In this document: piece after piece, positions 14,656 to 20,472 of the stretch
How the letters are laid out: each line of letters opens with the position of its first letter
Position numbering within the stretch: position 1 is the first letter of the stretch
Source of the DNA: CAYXGZ01 sp964464755
GTDB lineage: Bacteria > Planctomycetota > MHYJ01 > JACPRB01
Reading direction: 5' to 3'
DNA length: 32,863 nt
NCBI GenBank assembly: GCA_964464755.1
Contig: CAYXGZ010000041.1
Location: 1 to 32,863, forward strand
Translations under genes and position numbers: made by a program
Notes under the pieces: generated by a model
Seen by the model: the letters and a program-made list of their open reading frames with translations, nothing else
Database searches by the model: none
Told to the model about the DNA's origin: nothing

Positions 14656-16203
14656 TTACCGGTTGATCATCACGTTCGCGTAGCGGTAGTAGACCTCGAG
14701 GGTGAGGGCGTTGATCGCGGTCGCGTAGACGCGGCCGCCCTCTCCGCTCCAGCGGTCGACGGGCTCCCAGGAGCCGTTCTTGCAGCCGGAGGACTTCTGG
14801 CACTGGTTGCGGATCACGGAGTCCTTCATGGCGGCGTTCCAGCGGGACCACATGGGGCCGTGGGGGCCGTCGAGCTGGAAGAGGGCGAAGGACGCGGAGT
14901 ACCAGTAGTAGAAGTCGATCGCGTTGCCGTCCCAGCGGGGGAGGTCCTTGACGAGCAGGGCGCCGCCGCCGGTGACGGCCGCGTCGGCCCGGCGGTCCAT
15001 GAAGAGGCGGCTCATCATGGCGATCGCGGTGAGGGTCTCGTGGTGGTCGAAGTGCCGGTTGGACTCGTTGTAGACCTGGCCGGTGCCCTTGTGGGTGTAG
15101 CCGGTGCGGTAGTAGCTCTCCTCGGTGGCCTCGGTGAACCAGGCCCGGGCGCCCTCGTAGGCGCTGGCCGGGAAGCTGAGGCCGCTCATCTCGGCGCTCT
15201 TGAGGGCCATGACGCACCAGCCGGTGACGGAGGAGTCGTTGTCGCCGCTGCGCAGGGTGTAGCGCCAGGCCTTGCCGGGGTTCTGGGCGGCGACGAGGAA
15301 GTTGACGGCGTTCTGGGCGGAGTCGGCGAAGAGGTTGGAGCCCGTCATGCCGTAGGCCTCGCCGAAGGCGTAGGTGGCGATGGCGTGGTTGTACATGTAG
15401 TGCGGGACGGTGCGGGGGCCGACGCAGCCCTCGGGGTCCTGGTGGGTCATCATCCACTGGAGGCCCTTGCGGACGACGGTGCCGAAGCAGATGCCGTCGT
15501 GGTGGTCCTTGGAGAGGTGCGTGTAGCCGGCGCCGAGGAAGGCGAGCAGGGAGAGGGCGGTGTTGCCCGTGTCGTAGTCGGCGTTGCCGGGGGCGGGCGT
15601 GCAGAGGCCCGGGTGGGGGCGGCCGCACTGGGCGGAGTAGCCGGTGGTGCTCCACGAGCCGTCGGGGGCCTGGTGGCGGGCGAGCCACTTCAGGGCCTCG
15701 AGGACGGCGTCGCAGGCGGGCTGGCCGGCCTTGCTGGCCTTCGAACCGCGGTCCCGGCGGCCTCCGTAGGGTTTGCCGTAGCGGCCCGCGGCCCCGCCGC
15801 CCGCGCCGAGCGTGTCGTTGAAGGACTTGCTGTTGAAGGGGTGGGTGGACTTGAACTCCTCGGACTGGCCCTTGAAGCTGTCGAAGTCCTCGTTGTCGTC
15901 GCTCTCGGGGGTCTCGGCGATCTCGGGGCGCTTGATCTCGACGTCGGACTGGGACTCCTGGGGCACGACGAGGGGCGGCTTCTCGCGGACCGCCGGGGGC
16001 GGATCCATGATCGGGGTGACGATCCGGCGGGGCGCGGCGCGGACGACGATCTCCTCGACGTCGCCGGGCGGGGTGGCGAGGACGACGAGGTAGCCGAGGA
16101 TGAGGGCGGCGAGGACGTGCAGGCCGGTGGAGAAGGCCCACCAGGGGGTCTTGGCGACGACGCGGTCGACGGCGTTCTCGCGGGCTTCGGGGTCCTGGGA
16201 CAT
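14656..16203 (-). CDS. TonB-like-anchored prenyltransferase/squalene-cyclase-type toroid protein (paralogue 1)
   Basis: This 515-residue protein has a single N-terminal membrane span (about 22-44) with the pattern S25-x3-H29 in FSTGLHVLAALIL. A Pro/Val-rich periplasmic linker (about 45-95), an acidic Asp/Glu/Ser stretch and a glycine-rich patch (about 133-150) come next. From about 160 there are repeated helical pairs of the terpenoid cyclase/prenyltransferase toroid kind (ALKWLARHQAPDGSWST, KGLQWMMTHQDPEGCVGP, GSWEPVDRWSGEGGRVYAT). The cyclase DxDD and zinc-site motifs are not evident, so catalysis is doubtful. The S-x3-H span recalls TonB, where these residues couple to ExbB/ExbD. The ATG has GGGAGG five bases upstream. 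I see no clear promoter in the 80 bases after the preceding terminator. Function unknown. Confidence 0.85.
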   Translation of the reverse strand: MSQDPEARENAVDRVVAKTPWWAFSTGLHVLAALILGYLVVLATPPGDVEEIVVRAAPRRIVTPIMDPPPAVREKPPLVVPQESQSDVEIKRPEIAETPESDDNEDFDSFKGQSEEFKSTHPFNSKSFNDTLGAGGGAAGRYGKPYGGRRDRGSKASKAGQPACDAVLEALKWLARHQAPDGSWSTTGYSAQCGRPHPGLCTPAPGNADYDTGNTALSLLAFLGAGYTHLSKDHHDGICFGTVVRKGLQWMMTHQDPEGCVGPRTVPHYMYNHAIATYAFGEAYGMTGSNLFADSAQNAVNFLVAAQNPGKAWRYTLRSGDNDSSVTGWCVMALKSAEMSGLSFPASAYEGARAWFTEATEESYYRTGYTHKGTGQVYNESNRHFDHHETLTAIAMMSRLFMDRRADAAVTGGGALLVKDLPRWDGNAIDFYYWYSASFALFQLDGPHGPMWSRWNAAMKDSVIRNQCQKSSGCKNGSWEPVDRWSGEGGRVYATAINALTLEVYYRYANVMINR

Positions 16204-16283
16204 GCGTGCCTCCCGGCTGCAGTTCGACTGGCGGCACGCGCTTGACCCCCGATGGAACGGGGCCGGGGCCGGGCGGTTCGCGG

Positions 16284-16319
16284 GAAAAAAAGAAACCCCC
16301 GGGGTTTCCCCCGGGGGTT
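16284..16319 (-). terminator. Intrinsic terminator between the two toroid paralogues
   Basis: An 11-bp perfect stem (16294-16304 with 16309-16319) and a four-base loop are followed on the minus strand by a long T-tract (TTTCTTTTTTT). It lies 16 bases past the stop of the gene at 16336 and separates the two paralogues transcriptionally. Confidence 0.88.
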
Positions 16320-16335
16320 CCGTGGATCGCGGCGG

Positions 16336-17964
16336 TTACTTCACGCCGAAGACGTTCGCGTAGCGGTAGTAGACCTCGAGCGTGAGGGCGTTGCAGGCGG
16401 TGGCGTAGACCCGGCCGCCCTCGCCGCTCCAGCGGTCGATGGGCTCCCAGGAGCCGTTCTTGCAGCCGTCCTTGCCCGTGTTCTGGTTCTTGACGATGCA
16501 GTCCTTCATCTTCTCGTTCCAGGCCTTCCACTTCGGGCCGGAGGGGCCGTCGTACTGGAAGAGGGCGAGGGACGCGTAGTACCAGTAGTAGTAGTCGATC
16601 TCGTTGTCCTTCCACTGCGGCAGGTCCTTGAGCAGGAGCTCGCAGCCGCCGGAGAGGCGCGGGTCGCTCTTCGACTTGTCCATGAAGATGCGGCACATGA
16701 CCGCGATGGCGGTGAGCGCCTCGTGGTGGCTGAACTGCTCGTTGAGGCCGGGGACGAAGACCTTGCCGGTGCCCTTGTGGGTGTAGCCGACGCGGTAGTA
16801 GTTCTCCTCGGTGACCTCGTCGAACCAGGCGCGGGCGCCCTCGTAGCCGGTGCGGGGGAAGGTCAGGCCGGAGAGCTCGGCGCTCTTGAGGGCCATGACG
16901 GCCCAGCCGCTGACGGAGGAGTCGTTGTCGCCGCACTTGTACTGGTAGCGCCAGGCCTTGCCGGGGTTCTGGGAGGCGATGACGAAGTCGACGGCCTTCT
17001 GGGCCTGGTCCTTGAAGAGGTTCGAGCCGGTCAGGCCGTAGGCCTCGGACATGGCCAGGGCGCAGATCGTGTGGTTGTACATGTACTTCTGCGCGGTCCG
17101 GGGCCCGATGCAGCCCTCGGGGTCCTGGTTGCTCATCATCCACTGGAGGCCCTTGCGGACGACGTCGCCGAAGCAGATGCCGTCGTGGGTGTCCTTGGAG
17201 AGGTGGGAGTAGCCCGCGCCGAGGAAGGCGAGGACGCTCATCCCGGTGACGCCGCTGTCGAAGTCCTCGTGGCCGGGGTTCGGGGTGCAGCGGCCGGAGT
17301 ACTTCGAGGGGTTCACCTTGCCGCAGTTGCCCTGGTAGGCCACGATGCTCCAGGACCCGTTCGGGTTCTGGTGGCGCGAGAGCCACTTGAGGGCCGCGAG
17401 CACCGCGTCCTCCGTGTCGCCGCCGCCGCCGCCGCGGGCGACGAGGTTGCGCTTGCCGCCGAGCCGGCCTCCGTAGCGGCCGCCGCCGCCGCCGCCGGCG
17501 CCGAGCACGTCGTACGTGCCCTTGCCCTTGAACGGCTTGTCGCTCACGAAGTCCATCGAGTCGCCCTTGGCCTTCATGAACTCTTCGTTGTCGTCCGTCT
17601 CGTTGTGGTCCGCCTCCTCGGCGTCCTTCTTGAAGACGGGGTCCTCGACGGCCTTCTTCATGTCGAGGATCTTCTTGTTCGGGTCGAGGTCCTTCGGCTT
17701 CTCCATCTCGGGGATCGGGCGCGGCTTGCGCGGCGCCGCGACGACGACGGGCTCCTCCTCGACCGGGGGAGCGCCGACGACCGCCAGGTACGCCAGCATC
17801 AGCGCCATGACGACGTGCAGGCCCGTCGACAGGGCCCACCACGGGGTCATGTGCACGACCTTGTCGGTCATCGTCTGGGGTTCGGTGTTCGCGGGCAGAT
17901 CCTGCAGCGCGTCCTGCTCCTCCGCGGGATCGGGCTCGTTCACCGGCACGCGGCTCGTCGCCAT
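16336..17964 (-). CDS. TonB-like-anchored prenyltransferase/squalene-cyclase-type toroid protein (paralogue 2)
   Basis: This 542-residue protein has the same layout as its downstream neighbour. A membrane span at about 42-63 contains S46-x3-H50 (ALSTGLHVVMALML), followed by a Pro/Glu/Val linker, a charged Lys/Asp/Glu region and a long glycine-rich patch. The toroid domain runs from about 185 (AALKWLSRHQNPNGSWSIV) and ends with GSWEPIDRWSGEGGRVYAT and LEVYYRYANVFGVK. Much of the toroid sequence is identical or nearly so in the two proteins, also at the DNA level near the 3' ends, so this is a tandem duplication. I chose the ATG at 17964 over the in-frame GTG four codons upstream, because that GTG is part of the GGGAGG ribosome binding site. 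Like its twin, it shows no clear cyclase catalytic motif. Role unknown. Confidence 0.85.
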   Translation of the reverse strand: MATSRVPVNEPDPAEEQDALQDLPANTEPQTMTDKVVHMTPWWALSTGLHVVMALMLAYLAVVGAPPVEEEPVVVAAPRKPRPIPEMEKPKDLDPNKKILDMKKAVEDPVFKKDAEEADHNETDDNEEFMKAKGDSMDFVSDKPFKGKGTYDVLGAGGGGGGRYGGRLGGKRNLVARGGGGGDTEDAVLAALKWLSRHQNPNGSWSIVAYQGNCGKVNPSKYSGRCTPNPGHEDFDSGVTGMSVLAFLGAGYSHLSKDTHDGICFGDVVRKGLQWMMSNQDPEGCIGPRTAQKYMYNHTICALAMSEAYGLTGSNLFKDQAQKAVDFVIASQNPGKAWRYQYKCGDNDSSVSGWAVMALKSAELSGLTFPRTGYEGARAWFDEVTEENYYRVGYTHKGTGKVFVPGLNEQFSHHEALTAIAVMCRIFMDKSKSDPRLSGGCELLLKDLPQWKDNEIDYYYWYYASLALFQYDGPSGPKWKAWNEKMKDCIVKNQNTGKDGCKNGSWEPIDRWSGEGGRVYATACNALTLEVYYRYANVFGVK

Positions 17965-18022
17965 GGGACCTCCCACTCTGCTATCCGACTATGACCCGGG
18001 GGGACTTTCCCCCAGGCGGGTG

Positions 18023-18028
18023 ATACTA
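18023..18028 (-). promoter_or_regulatory. Candidate -10 TAGTAT for toroid paralogue 2
   Basis: On the minus strand TAGTAT would start transcription near 18016, giving a leader of about 50 bases to the ATG at 17964. The -35 region (TGAACC with 18-base spacing) is weak. Confidence 0.3.
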
Positions 18029-18114
18029 ACGCAGCCCCGGGCCCCCGGTTCAGGGAATTCGACGGAATTCCGAATCCCCGGCGATTTCGCAACCCGTTGA
18101 AGGCCAAATAGAAA

Positions 18115-18168
18115 GAGCGCGGGCTCCGGCCCGGGGGCGTGCCATTCCCGGTTCCGGCTCCCGCGCTC
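18115..18168 (-). terminator. Hairpin with following T-rich stretch, terminator-like
   Basis: GAGCGCGGG (18115-18123) pairs with CCCGCGCTC (18160-18168), with further pairing of CCGG inside a 2x2 internal loop. On the minus strand it is followed by TTTCTATTTGG. It lies about 150 bases beyond the lipoprotein gene's own terminator and ends no visible gene. Confidence 0.35.
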
Positions 18169-18317
18169 GCTGTTTCCGCCCGGCGAACCCGACTTCCGCC
18201 CGCCAGGCCTGCGATCGTCGTCCCTCCCGCGTCGCGCCGCCAGGTCACCCTGCCGGACCCCGCGACCGTCGGGGACGGCCCCTTCCAACGTCCCCGCCCG
18301 GGTAATGTTCCACGGGG

Positions 18318-18358
18318 AAAAACGGAAACCCGGCGCAGGGCGTACGCCCCGCGCCGGG
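18318..18358 (-). terminator. Intrinsic terminator after the lipoprotein gene
   Basis: Eight base pairs (18329-18336 with 18351-18358), one mismatch and five more base pairs close a two-base tip. On the minus strand TTTCCGTTTTTCC follows. It lies 19 bases past the stop codon at 18378. Confidence 0.8.
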
Positions 18359-18377
18359 CCTCCGCGGAATCGGTCGC

Positions 18378-19676
18378 TTACCGCGGCGCCGAGATGTGCG
18401 CCGGCCAGCCCGCCCAGATGCAGTTCGCGTTGTAGAGCGTCACTTCCGTCGCCCCGGTCGCGGTCCCGTTCGCGTCGCGGTCCACGAGCCGGTAGAGGCC
18501 GAGGTACTCCGTGCCCCAGTCCGGCATCACGTTGACGATCGCGCCGCCGCCCTTCACCACGCCCAGCCCGAGCTGGTACTTCTCGAAGATGTCGCCGGTC
18601 GTCGGGATCGAGCCGTAGAGCAGCGTCTCGCCCGCGTCCAGCGCGTCCCCGTCGCCGTTCAGGTCCACCGCCCGGTACACGTCCGGCACGGTCATGTCGA
18701 CGATGTAGGCCTCGCCCTTCCGGTTGATCATCATCCCGCCCGGCACCTGCGTGTCGTTGCGCAGCGAGGTCACCGCGGCGGGCGCCACGGACCAGGTCGA
18801 CAGGTTCCCCGTCACCGGGTCCCGCCGGTTGATCCAGGAGCTGCCCGCGCCCATCCCGTAGAGGGGCATGAAGTACATCGTGTCGTCCGGCGCGATCGCC
18901 AGCCCGACGTGGCCGCCGCCGATGACGTCGACCTCCATGAGGCTGCCCGTCGCGGGGTCGTAGCGCTGGACCGAGCCCGCGCCGTACTCCTGCACCACGA
19001 CCCGGCCCTGGCTGTCCACGTCCAGGCCGATGTAGCCGTTCGTCGAGCCGGGGAGGTTCGCCACCGAGCCGCCGGCGCCCGTGGCCAGGTCGACCTGGTG
19101 CAGCACGCCGGAGCCCACGCCCTGGATCGCCCAGGCCGTCGTCCGAGCCGCGTTCGTGCCGAAGCCCTGCGCCATCCCGAAGGAGCTCGGGACGGGCGGG
19201 TAGACGCTGGTCGGCGAGCCGCCGCCGGCGGCGTAGCGCACGATGCCCATGCCGGAGTCGGCTCCGTACACCGGCTCCAGCGCGTCGGGGATCGCCCACG
19301 CCACCGTCACCGTCGCGGACGCGGCCAGCGCGCCGACGCTCGCCTCGACGTGCGAGGTGCCGTCCGCGTGCGCCGTCGCCGTCACGACCGCGCCGCTGGC
19401 CGAACCGAGCGACGCCACCGAGGGCGTGGCCGAGGTCCAGGTCGCGGAGACGGGGACGACGCTGCCGTTGCTGTAGGTGCCCAGGCAGGTCAGGGCCACC
19501 GCGGCGTCCAGGTCGATGGACGGGGCCGGCGGGTTGATCGCGATCGAGACGAGGGTGGGGGCCGGGACCGGGGTCGGGGCCGCCGCGGGCGCGGGATCCG
19601 AGTCCCCGCCGCCGCCGCCGCAACCGACCGCCGAGAGGCCCAGGACGAGCAGGGCGCCGATCATCCGATTCCGCAT
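18378..19676 (-). CDS. Lipoprotein with Ig-like (Big_2) domain and predicted beta-propeller
   Basis: This 432-residue protein starts with a lipoprotein signal ending at C19 (SAVGC), followed by a Gly/Ser/Asp and Pro/Ala linker. Residues about 41-125 form a bacterial Ig-like Big_2 domain (LVSIAINPPAPSIDLDAAV; later ATWTSATPSVASL). The rest has repeated short strands of NHL or streptogramin-lyase style (GLDVDSQGRVVVQEYGAG, GLAIAPDDTMYFMPLYG, MMINRKGEAYIVDM), probably a beta-propeller. Asp-rich loops (DLNGDGDALD at 338-347; DRDANGT at 399-405) look like calcium sites. It should be anchored to a membrane facing outward and bind a ligand or polymer; no enzyme signature was found. The ATG at 19676 has an ideal AAAGGAGG four bases upstream. 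It is divergent from the sigma factor gene, with 94 bases between. Confidence 0.85.
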   Translation of the reverse strand: MRNRMIGALLVLGLSAVGCGGGGGDSDPAPAAAPTPVPAPTLVSIAINPPAPSIDLDAAVALTCLGTYSNGSVVPVSATWTSATPSVASLGSASGAVVTATAHADGTSHVEASVGALAASATVTVAWAIPDALEPVYGADSGMGIVRYAAGGGSPTSVYPPVPSSFGMAQGFGTNAARTTAWAIQGVGSGVLHQVDLATGAGGSVANLPGSTNGYIGLDVDSQGRVVVQEYGAGSVQRYDPATGSLMEVDVIGGGHVGLAIAPDDTMYFMPLYGMGAGSSWINRRDPVTGNLSTWSVAPAAVTSLRNDTQVPGGMMINRKGEAYIVDMTVPDVYRAVDLNGDGDALDAGETLLYGSIPTTGDIFEKYQLGLGVVKGGGAIVNVMPDWGTEYLGLYRLVDRDANGTATGATEVTLYNANCIWAGWPAHISAPR

Positions 19677-19753
19677 GGTTCCTCCTTTGGTTCCGCCCGC
19701 ACCTGAACGATCCGCGGCCGGATCCTGCACGGAATCCGCAAATTCCCGGCGCG

Positions 19754-19762
19754 TGCTATCAT
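19754..19762 (+). promoter_or_regulatory. Extended -10 TGCTATCAT ahead of the sigma factor gene
   Basis: TG-C-TATCAT ends eight bases before the ATG at 19771, with no -35 and no ribosome binding site. The mRNA would be leaderless or have one or two leader bases. Confidence 0.5.
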
Positions 19763-19770
19763 CCGTCCGG

Positions 19771-20472
19771 ATGTCCCAGGAAACCTCCATCGGCGCGGGC
19801 CAGTCCCGCTTCCCCTCCACGGCGTGGGACCTGCTCGCCGGCGGCCCATCCGAGGCCGAGTACTCCGCCCTCGCCGCCCGGTACTGGCGTCCCGTCTACC
19901 GCTTCATCCGCACCGCCTGGCGCCGCCCCGTCGAGGAGGCCAAGGACCTCACGCAGGAGTTCTTCGCCTCCGTCTTCGACAAGGACTTCCTGGGCTCCGC
20001 CGACCCCGCCCGCGGCAACTTCCGCAAGTTCCTCCTCGGCGCCCTCCGCAACTTCCTCCGCAACCGGGAGCGCGACGCGGCCGCCCTCAAGCGCGGCGGC
20101 GGCCGGGCCTCCGTCCCCATCGACCTCCTCCCGGAGGACGAGGCCGACCCGGACGCCCTCCCGCCCGAGACCGCCTTCGACCGCGCCTGGGCCGGCGAGC
20201 TCCTGCGCCGCGCCGTCGACCGCCTCAAGGCCGCCCTCGAGGGCGCGGGCCGGCCCGAGCGCTTCGCCGCCTTCCGCCGCCACGAGCTCGAGGGCGCCTC
20301 CTACCGCGAGGTGGCCGCCGAGCTGGGCCTCAGCGAGCGCGAGGTCAGCTCCCACCTGATCTCCGCCGGCCGCGAACTGCGACGGATCTGCACCGAGCTC
20401 GTCCGCGAGACCGTGCGCAACCCCGCCGAGGTCGAGGCCGAGCTCGCCGAGCTCTTCGGGGCGGGATCGTGA
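19771..20472 (+). CDS. ECF-like RNA polymerase sigma factor
   Basis: This 233-residue protein has the two sigma domains of the extracytoplasmic-function class. Region 2 lies at about residues 33-101 (YWRPVYRFIRTAWRRPVEEA, then DLTQEFFASVF) and region 4 at about 165-215. The helix-turn-helix there is SYREVAAELGLSEREVSSHL. A 60-residue linker joins them. ECF factors direct polymerase to a small set of promoters and are normally held inactive by a partner. Here the next gene is a membrane Ser/Thr kinase overlapping by four bases, so control by phosphorylation, rather than by a classical anti-sigma factor, is a reasonable inference. No zinc-finger anti-sigma gene is seen. The ATG at 19771 has a -10 hexamer eight bases upstream and no ribosome binding site; the frame stays open further upstream but crosses the divergent lipoprotein gene. 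Confidence 0.88.
   Translation: MSQETSIGAGQSRFPSTAWDLLAGGPSEAEYSALAARYWRPVYRFIRTAWRRPVEEAKDLTQEFFASVFDKDFLGSADPARGNFRKFLLGALRNFLRNRERDAAALKRGGGRASVPIDLLPEDEADPDALPPETAFDRAWAGELLRRAVDRLKAALEGAGRPERFAAFRRHELEGASYREVAAELGLSEREVSSHLISAGRELRRICTELVRETVRNPAEVEAELAELFGAGS

Larger units (their letters stand above)
17965..18377 (-). other. 413-base intergenic region between paralogue 2 and the lipoprotein gene
   Basis: No convincing gene is visible. It holds a TAGTAT hexamer (18023-18028), two EcoRI-type GAATTC sites ten bases apart (18055 and 18065), a hairpin followed by a T-rich stretch on the minus strand (18115-18168), and the lipoprotein gene's terminator (18318-18358). The span 18169-18314 shows nothing I can name. 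Confidence 0.6.

Noticed and set aside
14336..17842. Long minus-strand frame running through both toroid genes
   Set aside because: It is an Arg/Pro/Gly-rich out-of-frame read-through. The true frames have repeated family motifs and terminators between them.
17940..18248. Possible 102-codon minus-strand gene in the intergenic gap
   Set aside because: It has no ribosome binding site, a random-looking product, crosses the orphan hairpin and overlaps the start of toroid paralogue 2.
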